A DNA stretch of 64,000 bases from Reyranella humidisoli (GCF_019039055.1 NZ_JAHOPB010000001.1:3735987-3799986), one strand, 5' to 3'. Counted from the first letter of the stretch, positions 34,089-42,240 are shown. Numbers and translations: made by a program. Notes: generated by a model not told the origin, from the letters alone.

Positions 34089-34821
34089 AGCCGCATGCTT
34101 TCAGCGCCGCCAGCATGTGCGCGGGTGGCGGGGCGGTCACGACGATCGACGGCTTGCTCTTCGACAGCGGCAGCACGATGCCGTGCGATTGCAGGTGAAG
34201 CTGGTTGTTCGGCTCGGCCCGGCCGTAGAGCCGGTCGGCGATCACGGGGCAGCCGGCGGCGGCGCAATGCACCCGGATCTGGTGGGTGCGGCCGGTCTCG
34301 GGATTGAGTTCGAGCCAGGTCATCCCGGGTGCGCGCCCCAGCACCTTGTAGCGCGTCACCGAGGGCTGGCCGTCGGGCGACACCTTTACGGACCAGCCGC
34401 TGCGCGTGTTCACCTTGAGCAACGGCATGTCGAACACGCCTTCGTCGGCGGGAGGTTCGCCTTCGACGACCGCCCAGTAAGTCTTCTCGGTGTCGCGGCC
34501 GGAGAACAGCCGCCCGAGCTTCGCCAGTGCCTTGGGATGCCGTCCCAGCACCAGCACGCCGGCCGTGTCGGCATCCAGCCGGTGGGCCAGCGACGGCGGC
34601 CGCGGCAGGCCGTAGCGCAGGTCGTCGAAGCATTCTTCGAGGTTCGGCGCGCCGCTGGGACCGGCATGCACGGCAAGGCCGGCCGGCTTGTCGATTACCA
34701 GGATGAGCCCGTCGCGGTGGAGAACGCGGGCCTGTATCTCCTCGGCGGTCAGCGGCGGCGGGCGCCGTCGGGGTTGAGCCGGTTTGGTAAAGGCGGCCCG
34801 GGGCGGGGAACGACGGTTCAC
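34060..34821 (-). CDS. RluA-family RNA pseudouridine synthase
   Basis: A 253-residue pseudouridine synthase. The catalytic motif AHRLDADTAGVLVLG contains Asp83, and ILVIDKPAGLAVHAG, NPETGRTHQIRVHCA and VIADRLYG are the other family blocks. No S4 domain precedes it, as in RluA/TruC-type enzymes. It converts uridine to pseudouridine in rRNA or tRNA. The GTG start overlaps the amidase stop (GTGA) and the basic N-terminus (RRSPPRAAFTKP) is unconserved. The exact RNA target cannot be told from sequence. Confidence 0.9.
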   Translation of the reverse strand: MNRRSPPRAAFTKPAQPRRRPPPLTAEEIQARVLHRDGLILVIDKPAGLAVHAGPSGAPNLEECFDDLRYGLPRPPSLAHRLDADTAGVLVLGRHPKALAKLGRLFSGRDTEKTYWAVVEGEPPADEGVFDMPLLKVNTRSGWSVKVSPDGQPSVTRYKVLGRAPGMTWLELNPETGRTHQIRVHCAAAGCPVIADRLYGRAEPNNQLHLQSHGIVLPLSKSKPSIVVTAPPPAHMLAALKACGFSPEPSPTP

Positions 34822-36239
34822 AGGTCGGGCCAGCGGTCGAGCCAGCTCTCGCTCGCCTCGTAGAGGGCGGCCGCCCGCAGCACCGAGGCCTCGTCGCGGA
34901 AGCGGCCAACGATCTGAAGGGCGATCGGCAGGCCGTCCGCATCGTAGCCGTTGCAGATCGAAAGGGCGGGATGGCCGGTGATGTTGAACGGCATCGTGTA
35001 TGGGAACCAGTTGCGCCGCAGCTCACCCGCCTCGACGCCGTCGATGGTGATCGGATCGAACAGGTCCTGGTCGATCGGCAGCGCGGTGCGCGAGACGGTC
35101 GGCGTCACCAGGAAGTCGGCCTTTTCGAACCAGCCCTGCACCATCCGGAAGAGTTCGCTGCGCTGGAACATGGCGCGCTGGTAGTCGGCGCCCGACCAGT
35201 CCGCCGCCTCGGCCACCTGCCGTACCAGCGAGGGGGTCATGCGGTTGCCGTCGCGCTTGATCATCTCGTCGAAGCGCGCTTTCCAGGTCGTATGGTTGAT
35301 CACCTTCCAGGCGGAACTCAGGTCCGGCAGCGTGTCGGTGAGTTCGACCAGCTCGGCGCCCAGCTCGCGCAGCCGCACGAGCGATTGTTCGAAGGCGGCG
35401 CGCACGTCCTTCGCGACCATCGTGTTGCCGAGCGTTGCGCTGTAGAGGATGCGCCGGCCCTTGAGGTCGCCCTCGGCGCGCGCGGCGGCGAGATAGTCCG
35501 GCGGCTCGATGCCGATCGACCACGGGTCGGAGGGATGCGGGCCGGCCATCGCCTGCAGCATCAGGGCGGTGTCCATCACCGTGCGCGTCATCGGCGTCAC
35601 GTAGGTGTAGTTCCCGAACGCATCGGCCACCTGGCTGTGCGGGATCACGCCGTTGCTCTGCTTCAGCCCGACCATGCCGTTGATGGCGGCGGGAATGCGC
35701 GTCGAGCCGCCGCCGTCGGTGGCGATGCCGATCGGGCCGATGCCGGCCGCGACCGCCACCGCCGCGCCGCCGCTCGATCCGCCGGACGTGTGGTTGGCGC
35801 TCCAGGCGTTGCGCGTGCGGCCGAACAGCGGACCGTCGGTCAGCGACTTGTGGCCGAACTCCGGCGTCGTCGTCTTGCCGAACAGGATGCCGCCCGCGGC
35901 TTTCACGCGCGCCGCGCACACAGCGTCCTCCTTCGGCACGTTGTTCTCGTAGAGCAGCGAGCCGAAGGTGGTGCGAACGCCCGCCGTGTTCACGAGATCC
36001 TTGGCGGCGAAGGGAATGCCGTGCAGGAGGCCAAGCGGCTTGCCCTGCATCACCGCGTCTTCGGCTGCCTTTGCGGCCGCGCGCGCCGGCTCGGGCACCA
36101 GGGTGACGAAGCAGTTCAGCACCGGCTGCAGCTTCTCGGCCCGCGCGAGCACGGCGTCGGTCAGCTCGACGGGCGAGATTTTCCTTGCGGCGATCTGCTC
36201 GCGCAGTTCGGAAGCGGGCAGGCGGGTCAGGTCGGTCAT
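34818..36239 (-). CDS. Amidase signature enzyme (second copy)
   Basis: A 473-residue amidase. Triad residues: Lys in FAAKDLVNTAG, cis-Ser in TSGGSSGGAA, nucleophile Ser in DGGGSTRIPAAIN. It differs well from the 15.6 kb amidase, so it is no recent duplicate. The ATG at 36239 follows AGAGAAGAA; an in-frame extension to 36338 would translate the upstream repeat (CHPERSEGS) and is rejected. Coupled to the pseudouridine synthase by 4 bases, probably by chance of packing. It hydrolyses an unknown amide. Confidence 0.9.
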   Translation of the reverse strand: MTDLTRLPASELREQIAARKISPVELTDAVLARAEKLQPVLNCFVTLVPEPARAAAKAAEDAVMQGKPLGLLHGIPFAAKDLVNTAGVRTTFGSLLYENNVPKEDAVCAARVKAAGGILFGKTTTPEFGHKSLTDGPLFGRTRNAWSANHTSGGSSGGAAVAVAAGIGPIGIATDGGGSTRIPAAINGMVGLKQSNGVIPHSQVADAFGNYTYVTPMTRTVMDTALMLQAMAGPHPSDPWSIGIEPPDYLAAARAEGDLKGRRILYSATLGNTMVAKDVRAAFEQSLVRLRELGAELVELTDTLPDLSSAWKVINHTTWKARFDEMIKRDGNRMTPSLVRQVAEAADWSGADYQRAMFQRSELFRMVQGWFEKADFLVTPTVSRTALPIDQDLFDPITIDGVEAGELRRNWFPYTMPFNITGHPALSICNGYDADGLPIALQIVGRFRDEASVLRAAALYEASESWLDRWPDL

Positions 36240-36290
36240 TTCTTCTCTCGCATCCATGCTCACCAGGGTTGAGGCACCGAACATGAGGAA

Positions 36291-36384
36291 GGATCCTTCG
36301 CTACGCTCAGGATGACACCTGTTTTCAGATCTGCGCACTGCGCCGATTCCAACAACGGTGTCATCCTGAGCGTAGCGAAGGATC
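36291..36384. repeat. REP-like element: 28-base perfect inverted repeat
   Basis: GATCCTTCGCTACGCTCAGG... on the left (36292-36319) is repeated exactly as its reverse complement GGTGTCATCCTGAGCGTAGC... on the right (36357-36384). Both arms are 28 bases and the loop is 37. The core word CATCCTGAGCG(T/C)AGCGAAGG recurs at 38.6 and 58.3 kb. It lies between the amidase and the FAH-family gene, both on the minus strand, and could act as a terminator or mRNA stabiliser. Confidence 0.85.
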
Positions 36385-36404
36385 TTTCCAGCTTCTTGTC
36401 CGTA

Positions 36405-37541
36405 TTACCGCAGCAACCCTCGTGCCGCGAGGTTACGCATCAGCGCTCCCGCGCCGAAGGTCCAGGGCGGGATCTTGTCGCAATGCGCCACCTTGTTGGT
36501 GAGCGTGCCGAGCTTGGGCGAGCTGATCGAGACCATGTCGCCCACCATGTGCGTGAAGCCGGTGCCGCCGGGCTTGCGCGGCTCGGTCGGGGCGAACAGC
36601 GTGCCGGTCATCAGCGCCATGCCGTCGGGATACTGATGCGCGCTCATCGCCTGCGCGACGAGATCGGTGGGATCGCGGCTGATCTTCGACAGGTCGCTCG
36701 ACCCGCGCAGGCGGAACTGGTCGGGGCCGGTGACTTCGAGGTCGACCTTGGCCTGGCGCACGTCGTCGAGCGAGAAGGTCTCGTCGAACAAGCGGATGAA
36801 CGGGCCGAGCGCACAGGAGGCGTTGTTGTCCTTGGCGATGCCCAGCAGGAGCGCGCTGCGGCCCTCGATGTCGCGCAGATTGACGTCGTTGCCGAGGGTC
36901 GCGCCGACGATCTTTCCCTTGGCGCTGACGATCAGCGTCACCTCGGGCTCGGGATTGTTCCAGTCGGAGTCCGGCCGGATGCCGATCTCGGCACCGTAGC
37001 CGACGGCGGCCATGGGCGGCGCCTTGGTGAAGATCTCGGCATAGGGGCCGATACCGACTTCGAGGTAGGGCGACCAGGCGCCGCGCGCCATCAGCGTCTT
37101 CTTCAGCGCCTCGGCCTCGGGCGAGCCGGGTTTGATGGCGCTCACGTCGGCGCCGATGATCGAGTTCAGTTCGCCGCGCACCTGCTCGGCGCGGGCGGGA
37201 TCGCCCTTGGCGTGCTCCTCGATCAGGCGTTCGAGCAGGCTGACGGCGAAAGTGACGCCGGCCGCTTTCAGGGCCTGCAGGTCGACCGGCGCCAGCAGGT
37301 CGCCCACGAGGTCCTGCAAGGTGCCGATGCGTTCGCCCGGCGTGTTGCGCGCGAGGCCCGTGGGATCGGGCGCGTTGCAGAGATCGGCCATCGTCGCGAC
37401 GGTCGCGGAGAGGTCGAACACGCCGTCGCCCCGCAGCGCCACGACCGACGGCCCGGCCGGCGTGCCGGCGCGCCAGACGCGGCCGACCAGGGTGCCCGAA
37501 GTGCCGTCTTCGGGCAGGATTTCGCTGAGAGATGGTGACAC
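36405..37541 (-). CDS. Fumarylacetoacetate hydrolase-family protein
   Basis: A 378-residue FAH-superfamily protein. The metal-site Glu-X-Glu lies in NNPEPEVTLIVSAKGKIVG, followed by TLGNDVNLRDIEGR, which is the family's catalytic loop, and KDNNASCALGPF. Members hydrate, decarboxylate or hydrolyse acylpyruvates and 2-keto-3-deoxy sugar acids. GTG 37541 has GGAGACG upstream. It is divergent from a DapA-family lyase, which fits a sugar-acid or keto-acid route in which one enzyme dehydrates and the other cleaves. That link is inference. Confidence 0.85.
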   Translation of the reverse strand: MSPSLSEILPEDGTSGTLVGRVWRAGTPAGPSVVALRGDGVFDLSATVATMADLCNAPDPTGLARNTPGERIGTLQDLVGDLLAPVDLQALKAAGVTFAVSLLERLIEEHAKGDPARAEQVRGELNSIIGADVSAIKPGSPEAEALKKTLMARGAWSPYLEVGIGPYAEIFTKAPPMAAVGYGAEIGIRPDSDWNNPEPEVTLIVSAKGKIVGATLGNDVNLRDIEGRSALLLGIAKDNNASCALGPFIRLFDETFSLDDVRQAKVDLEVTGPDQFRLRGSSDLSKISRDPTDLVAQAMSAHQYPDGMALMTGTLFAPTEPRKPGGTGFTHMVGDMVSISSPKLGTLTNKVAHCDKIPPWTFGAGALMRNLAARGLLR

Positions 37542-37600
37542 TGGACGTCTCCGGCGCTTCGTTGCAGAAAAGGCGCGCCATTCCCGGGAGAAATAAGATC

Positions 37601-38542
37601 ATGGTCGCAGCACGGATCAAAGGCGTTCTTTCGCCCGTCGTCACGCCCTTCAAGCGAGACCTGTCGCCCGATGTCGGCCGCTTCATCGCTCACTGCAAGT
37701 GGCTGATCAGCCAGGATTGCGGCCTCGCGGTCTTCGGCACCAACTCGGAAGCCAATTCGCTGTCGGCGAAGGAGCGCATGAGCCTGCTCGAAGCCGTCGT
37801 CGCGGCTGGCGTGCCGACCGCGCGCATGATGCCCGGCACCGGCGCGTGCTCGATCACCGAGGCGGCCGAGGTGAGCGCGCATGCGGTGAAGCTCGGCGTC
37901 GGCGGCGTGCTGATGCTGCCGCCTTTCTATTACAAGGGTGTTCCGGAGGAGGGGCTGTTCCGCTTCTACTCGGAAGTCGTGCAGCGGGTCGGCGACGACC
38001 GCCTGCGCGTCTATCTCTATCATATCCCCGGGGTCTCGGGCGTGCCGATCACGCACAAGCTGGTCGAGCGGCTGATGAAGGCCTATCCGAAGCAGATCGC
38101 CGGCATGAAGGATTCGTCGGACGACTGGCCCCACACCAAGAGCATGATCGACGCCTTCGCCAAGGACGGTTTCGACGTCTTCTCCGGCAACGAGAAGCCT
38201 ATCCTGGAGAACCTCAAGGCGGGCGGCGTCGGCTGCATCAGCGCCACGGCCAACATCAACCCGGGCAAGATCGCCGAGACGATCAAGGCCTATGGCACGC
38301 CGGAAGGCGACAGGCTGCAGGCGTGGATCAACGAGGTCCGCGGCGTCATGCAGGGCTATGTGATGATCCCGGCGCTGAAGTACGTGATCGCGCATTACGG
38401 CGCCGACCCACACTGGAACCCGGTGCGTCCGCCGCTGGTCGAGATCGACGAGAAGACCGGCCGCGACATGATCGAGAAGCTCGACAAGCTCGGCTTCACC
38501 ATGCCTGGCCTCAAGCAGGCGATGGCCGTCGCGGCGGAGTGA
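37601..38542 (+). CDS. DapA-family (N-acetylneuraminate lyase superfamily) aldolase/dehydratase
   Basis: A 313-residue class I aldolase. The Schiff-base Lys170 is in IAGMKDSSDD, Tyr140 is in VYLYHIPG, and the N-terminal GTNSEANSL replaces the GTTGE of DapA. The protein is therefore probably a keto-acid lyase or dehydratase and not dihydrodipicolinate synthase. Start ATG 37601 follows GGGAGAA; the longer in-frame start would overlap the divergent FAH gene. A REP-like repeat follows 26 bases after its stop and may end the transcript. Confidence 0.88.
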   Translation: MVAARIKGVLSPVVTPFKRDLSPDVGRFIAHCKWLISQDCGLAVFGTNSEANSLSAKERMSLLEAVVAAGVPTARMMPGTGACSITEAAEVSAHAVKLGVGGVLMLPPFYYKGVPEEGLFRFYSEVVQRVGDDRLRVYLYHIPGVSGVPITHKLVERLMKAYPKQIAGMKDSSDDWPHTKSMIDAFAKDGFDVFSGNEKPILENLKAGGVGCISATANINPGKIAETIKAYGTPEGDRLQAWINEVRGVMQGYVMIPALKYVIAHYGADPHWNPVRPPLVEIDEKTGRDMIEKLDKLGFTMPGLKQAMAVAAE

Positions 38543-38568
38543 CGGCCTGAGGCCTCATAAATCTACCA

Positions 38569-38641
38569 CGTGTCATCCTGAGCGCAGCGAAGGATCTTTC
38601 GTCTACAGCAAGGATCCCTCGCTTTCGCTCGGGATGACACG
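38569..38641. repeat. REP-like element after the DapA-family gene
   Basis: CGTGTCATCCTGAGCGCAGC... (38569-38596) and an imperfect reverse complement ending GCTCGGGATGACACG (38612-38641) form a hairpin of the same family as the 36.3 kb element. It separates the DapA-family gene from the attenuator promoter that begins 24 bases downstream, so it may serve as terminator insulation. The arms differ at several bases, which suggests an older copy. Confidence 0.8.
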
Positions 38642-38664
38642 GGTGGATGGAATACCTGTCGTCG

Positions 38665-38694
38665 TTGACAGGCCCACGACCGGAAGCTTATAGA
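38665..38694 (+). promoter_or_regulatory. Sigma70-type promoter of the leader/GNAT unit
   Basis: TTGACA (38665-38670) matches the -35 consensus exactly and TATAGA (38689-38694) is a fair -10 after 18 bases. Transcription would start near 38700-38702, which is the ATG of a short reading frame, so the leader message would be leaderless. An overlapping TAGAAT at 38691 is a less well spaced alternative -10. Confidence 0.7.
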
Positions 38695-38700
38695 ATCTCC

Positions 38701-38751
38701 ATGTTCACGACCTGCACCCGCAACGCTTGGTATTTTACGCCCCTGACATAG
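38701..38751 (+). CDS. Putative 16-residue leader peptide with Trp-Tyr-Phe codons
   Basis: The frame ATG TTC ACG ... TAG encodes MFTTCTRNAWYFTPLT. Codons 10-12 are TGG TAT TTT: Trp, Tyr and Phe in a row, the three rarest-to-coincide aromatic residues, with another Phe at codon 2. The stop TAG at 38749-38751 shares its last base with the first base of a GGCGGC segment that can pair with the 5' arm of the terminator downstream. No Shine-Dalgarno is needed if the message starts at the ATG. Length, codon content and position match attenuator leader peptides. Too short to be a folded protein. Confidence 0.65.
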   Translation: MFTTCTRNAWYFTPLT

Positions 38752-38785
38752 GCGGCGCGAAGGGTCATGACTCAACGAAGCCGCC
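38751..38785 (+). promoter_or_regulatory. Candidate antiterminator pairing
   Basis: GGCGGC (38751-38756) can pair with GCCGCC (38780-38785), which is also the 5' arm of the terminator stem. The two structures exclude each other. A ribosome that reaches the stop codon would cover GGCGGC and let the terminator form. One stalled at the Trp-Tyr-Phe codons (38728-38736) would leave it free. The loop contains the small palindrome GTCATGAC. Confidence 0.6.
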
Positions 38786-38808
38786 GCATCCCGGCGGCTT
38801 TCGTGTTT
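38778..38808 (+). terminator. Rho-independent terminator (attenuator) upstream of the GNAT gene
   Basis: AAGCCGCCG (38778-38786), loop CATCC, CGGCGGCTT (38792-38800) make a 9-bp perfect GC-rich stem followed by TCGTGTTTT. It lies before, not after, a gene: the GNAT start codon is 48 bases downstream. That placement is what makes it an attenuator candidate. Confidence 0.75.
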
Positions 38809-38856
38809 TAGGACTGGCCTCCGGGCCGCGGCGGAACCCGCAAACCGGAGGACGAC

Positions 38857-39312
38857 ATGTCGATCATCGAAGCAGACATTGAACCGCAACACCTGCCCCT
38901 CGCCATCCGCGTGAGGCTGGCGGGGCCACGCGACATCGACGATCTCGCCGATCTGCTCGACGGCGGCGAGAACGCGCGCGAGCAGGTGCTGACATGGCTC
39001 GAAACGCCCGGCACGACGTTGCTGGTGGCGCAAAGCGAGATGGGCGTGCTCGCGGTTGCGGTCCTCGTGACGAGGCTGGTCCCGCTCGAAGGCGTGGGCG
39101 TCCACAAGATCATCGAGGTCGACAATCTCGTCGTGCGCGCCGACCACCGCGGCCGCCGCATCGGCCGTCGTCTCCTCGCAGCCGCCGTCGAATGGTCGCG
39201 CCAGCGCCGCGCGGTGCAGGTCGAGGCGGTGGTGGGCGAGGGCGCAGCCAAGCGCTTCTACGAGAATTTCGGCTTCGCGGTCGCCAACGACCGGCTGGTA
39301 CTGGCGGCGTGA
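38857..39312 (+). CDS. GNAT-family N-acetyltransferase under a candidate attenuator
   Basis: A 151-residue GNAT acetyltransferase. The acetyl-CoA pyrophosphate loop is VVRADHRGRRIGRRLLA (RGRRIG at 98-103), and the terminal motif is FYENFGF (134-140). It transfers acetyl from acetyl-CoA to an amine on a small molecule or protein. GGAGGACGAC precedes the ATG. The only upstream control seen is the promoter, leader peptide and terminator at 38665-38808, so its expression should rise when translation of aromatic codons slows. That suggests a substrate tied to aromatic amino acids or to translation stress; it is inference. Confidence 0.88.
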   Translation: MSIIEADIEPQHLPLAIRVRLAGPRDIDDLADLLDGGENAREQVLTWLETPGTTLLVAQSEMGVLAVAVLVTRLVPLEGVGVHKIIEVDNLVVRADHRGRRIGRRLLAAAVEWSRQRRAVQVEAVVGEGAAKRFYENFGFAVANDRLVLAA

Positions 39313-39424
39313 TGCCCCAGACGGGCCGCTTTCGCCTCGTGAACTATCCGGTTGCAGGTCGAACAATGTGCTATGGTGATTTTTCTTGCACACAAAGTGC
39401 CGGACAAATGTGCAGGAGTAGCCC

Positions 39425-39943
39425 GTGGCCAAGAATTCATCGAAGCGCGGTCGCGCGCCCGTCGAGAAGGCGCCGCAGGTCATCAAGCAGACGATGGCAA
39501 AGGCGGTTTCGACCTATACCGATCAGGGCCAGTTGCGGACTCTGATGGAGAACGCCAAGCGCATGGGGCGTGAGGATATCTGGCGTCAGGCGTTCGACCA
39601 GCTCTGCGCGCTGGAAGGCGCGGACCAGGCCGATCCTCTGGATCGGGCCTTCTACCGGACCCTGGCGGCCTACGAGCAGTTGCTGACACAGAAGAACCGG
39701 CGGGCGACCCGCGCCAGCCGCACGCGCCTCAAGCTCAAGAGCAAGGGCGTCGTCGCCTGCCTCGAGGACTGGGCCCGCAGCAAGGACGCGCCGGAATCGT
39801 TCGATCTTCTGGTCGCCCACGGAATGGTCGAGATGTCGGGAGAGCAGCTCGTGCTAACCTATCCCGACCGGTTCACCGCCGAAGCGGTCGCGGGCGCCAC
39901 GGCGCGTCTGGCGACGCTCACCATTGCAGCGCCCGCAGCCTGA
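39425..39943 (+). CDS. Uncharacterised basic/helical protein
   Basis: A 172-residue protein that I do not recognise. The N-terminal 25 residues are lysine- and arginine-rich (AKNSSKRGRAPVEKAPQV). The middle is helical (QAFDQLCALEGADQADPLD, then FYRTLAAYEQLLTQKNRRA), and residues 106-150 (LKSKGVVACLEDWARSK, FDLLVAHGMVEMSGEQL) look like a small winged-helix-like module. The GTG start at 39425 has AGGAG 6 bases upstream. It is preceded by 112 bases without a gene and followed tail to tail by a GST gene. No function can be assigned. Confidence 0.7.
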   Translation: MAKNSSKRGRAPVEKAPQVIKQTMAKAVSTYTDQGQLRTLMENAKRMGREDIWRQAFDQLCALEGADQADPLDRAFYRTLAAYEQLLTQKNRRATRASRTRLKLKSKGVVACLEDWARSKDAPESFDLLVAHGMVEMSGEQLVLTYPDRFTAEAVAGATARLATLTIAAPAA

Positions 39944-39946
39944 TCC

Positions 39947-40591
39947 CTACGCGGGCTCGGCGTCGCGCGCGGCCCACATCTTCTTGAAGCCCGGACGCGC
40001 CTGACAGGCAGCGAGCCAGGCCTTCACGCGCGGCGACGTCTCGAACAGCTCCGGCGCGGCCTGCGCATAGCGCACGATCTCTGCGACGTTCAGGTCGGCC
40101 ACGGTGAAGCGGCCGCCGACCAGCCAGCCGCTCTTCTCGAGCGCCTTCTCGAGCACGGCGAAGGGGCGGCGCAGCGCCTCGACGGCGGCATCGGCCACCT
40201 TCGGATCCTTCTCGCCGGTCGGGTTGCCGAGCCGGTGGTAGAGAACGTTGATGGCATGCGGCTCGACTCCCGTCGCCGCCCACAGCGACCACATCGCGAT
40301 CTCCCCGTCCTCGGCGATGTTTGCCGCGGCGAGCGGACCGCCATGCTTGCGCGCGAGGTACAGGTTGATCGCCAGCGATTCGTGCAGCACCACGCCGTCG
40401 TCGTCGATCGAGGGGATCATCCCGTTCGAATTGACCTTCAGGAATTCCGGCGACTGGGTGTGCAGCATGCCGGCCGGCACGGTGCGATAGTGCTGGATCA
40501 CCGGCACCTGCTTGAACGGGATGCCGAGTTCCTCGGCCAGCCAGATGTTGCGGGACGCGCGGGAGCGATAGACGCCATAGATCGTGAGCAT
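39947..40591 (-). CDS. Glutathione S-transferase
   Basis: A 214-residue GST. The N-terminal LTIYGVYRSRASRNIWLAEE carries Ser/Arg residues in the catalytic loop position. VNSNGMIPSIDDDG holds the cis-Pro, and HESLAINLYLARK is the glutathione-binding ES motif. The C-terminal helices (GGRFTVADLNVAEIVRYA) are typical. Cytosolic, for detoxification or a catabolic conjugation. The gap 40592-40707 upstream holds no gene and no clear signal. It is unrelated in close sequence to the 29.5 kb GST. Confidence 0.9.
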   Translation of the reverse strand: MLTIYGVYRSRASRNIWLAEELGIPFKQVPVIQHYRTVPAGMLHTQSPEFLKVNSNGMIPSIDDDGVVLHESLAINLYLARKHGGPLAAANIAEDGEIAMWSLWAATGVEPHAINVLYHRLGNPTGEKDPKVADAAVEALRRPFAVLEKALEKSGWLVGGRFTVADLNVAEIVRYAQAAPELFETSPRVKAWLAACQARPGFKKMWAARDAEPA

Positions 40592-40707
40592 TGAACTTCC
40601 TGTTTTGGCCGATGGTACTCGTATCGAAGTTTCTTAGGGCCTGCGGACTTCGCGGCACAGTGAAAATCCGGCACCTGGAAGTATGATTACTCGTCGCTGG
40701 CCTGAGC

Positions 40708-42240
40708 CTAGCTAATCGACGGCGCGTCGCGTCCGACGAACTGGACCCGCAGCTCGCGCTTCAGGACCTTGCCGGTGGCGTTGCGCGGCAGTGCGTCGAC
40801 GAAGGCGACGGACTGCGGCACCTTGAACTTGGCGAGACGGCCGAGGCAGTGCTGGATCACGTCGCCTTCGGCCAGCGGCTGGTCAGGCTTGCGCACGATG
40901 ACGGCCATGCCGACCTCGCCCCAGCGCTCGTTCGGCACGCCGATGATCGCGGCGTCGGCGACGGCCGGGATCTGGAACAGCACGTTCTCGACCTCGGCGG
41001 GATACACGTTCTCGCCGCCCGAGATGTACATGTCCTTCCAGCGGTCGACGATGTAGACGAAGCCTTCCTCGTCGAGCCGCGCGGCATCGCCGGTGTGCAG
41101 CCAGCCGTCGGTGAAGCTCTTCGCGGTGGCCGCCTCGTTGTTCCAGTAGCCGGGCGTGATGTTGGGCCCCTTGATCAGCAGCTCGCCGATGCCGCCCGCG
41201 GGCACGTCGCGGCCCTCGTCGTCGATCACGCGGATGGCGGTGTGCATCATCGCCTTGCCCGCCGAGCCCACCTTGCGGATCGCGTCGGCGGCGTCGAGCA
41301 TGGTGCCGGCGGGGCTGGTCTCCGTCATGCCCCAGCCCTGCACCAGCGGCACGCCGCGCGCGATCCAGGTTTCGAGGATGGGCAGCGCGCAGGGGGCGCC
41401 GCCGACACCGGCGATCCGGAGCCGCGACAGGTCCGCGGCCTGGAATTTCGGATGCTGCATCATGAACTGATAGGGCGCGGGCACCGCGAAGAAGTGGGTG
41501 ATGCCGAGCGCGGAATCGGAGATGCAGTCGAGCGCCTGGCCGGGATCGAAGTTGCGCATGATCACGATGGTGCCGCCGGCATGCAGCACCGGGTTGGCGT
41601 AGCAGTTGAGCCCGCCGGTGTGGAACAGCGGCAGCACCACGAGCTGCACGGTCTCCGGCGTGATCAGCGCCGGGATGCCGAGGTTCACGCAGTTCCAGAA
41701 CACCATCCCGTGGGTGATGATCGCGCCCTTCGGGTGCCCGGTGGTGCCGGACGTGTACATCACCATGCCGATATCGTCGTGCGTCAGCGGGACGGCCGCG
41801 GGCGGCGGGCCGGCCTCGGCCAGCGCGCGCTCGTAGGCGCTGTCGGCGCGGTCGTGGTCGATTTCGAGGAGGCTGGCGGAGAGGGCGGTGGCCTGGGGGG
41901 CGAAGGACCGGTCGTGGATCAGCAGCTTCGGGCTCGAATCGCCCAGTATGTATTCGAGTTCCGGCACCGTGAGCCGCCAGTTGAGCGGCAGCATGATGGC
42001 GCCCAGCCGGCCGCAGGCGAATTGCAGCTCGAAGTATTCGGCGCAGTTCGGCGCGAGCAGGGCGATGCGGTCGCCGCGGGCGATGCCCCGCGCGGCGAGG
42101 GCCGAGGTCAGTCGGCCGATGCGCTCGTCGAGCGCGGCATAGGAGATCTTCCGGCCTGTGTGCAGGTCGTGGATCGCGAGCTGGCGGGGACGCCGTCCGG
42201 CGTGGTGGGCGATCCAGTCGTAGTAGGGAATCGTCGGCAT
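40708..42240 (-). CDS. Acyl-CoA/aryl-CoA ligase (AMP-binding), gene 2 of pair
   Basis: A 510-residue adenylate-forming enzyme. The P-loop is MYTSGTTGHPKGAI, the A5 motif is GWGMTETSP, the A7-A8 hinge is DGWLHTGDAARLDEEGFVYI then DRWKDMYISGGENVYPAE, and the A10 Lys lies in ATGKVLKRELR. It activates a carboxylic acid with ATP and joins it to CoA. The ATG at 42240 overlaps the stop of another ligase gene, so the two form an operon. Substrate might be a fatty, aryl or cyclic acid; not readable. Confidence 0.9.
   Translation of the reverse strand: MPTIPYYDWIAHHAGRRPRQLAIHDLHTGRKISYAALDERIGRLTSALAARGIARGDRIALLAPNCAEYFELQFACGRLGAIMLPLNWRLTVPELEYILGDSSPKLLIHDRSFAPQATALSASLLEIDHDRADSAYERALAEAGPPPAAVPLTHDDIGMVMYTSGTTGHPKGAIITHGMVFWNCVNLGIPALITPETVQLVVLPLFHTGGLNCYANPVLHAGGTIVIMRNFDPGQALDCISDSALGITHFFAVPAPYQFMMQHPKFQAADLSRLRIAGVGGAPCALPILETWIARGVPLVQGWGMTETSPAGTMLDAADAIRKVGSAGKAMMHTAIRVIDDEGRDVPAGGIGELLIKGPNITPGYWNNEAATAKSFTDGWLHTGDAARLDEEGFVYIVDRWKDMYISGGENVYPAEVENVLFQIPAVADAAIIGVPNERWGEVGMAVIVRKPDQPLAEGDVIQHCLGRLAKFKVPQSVAFVDALPRNATGKVLKRELRVQFVGRDAPSIS

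Noticed and set aside
36240..36338. Upstream extension of the second amidase (CHPERSEGS)
   Set aside because: This is translation of the dispersed repeat, not protein-coding sequence.
38563..39486. 307-residue minus-strand frame across the attenuator and GNAT gene
   Set aside because: Shadow frame; the plus strand has promoter, terminator, ribosome site and GNAT motifs.
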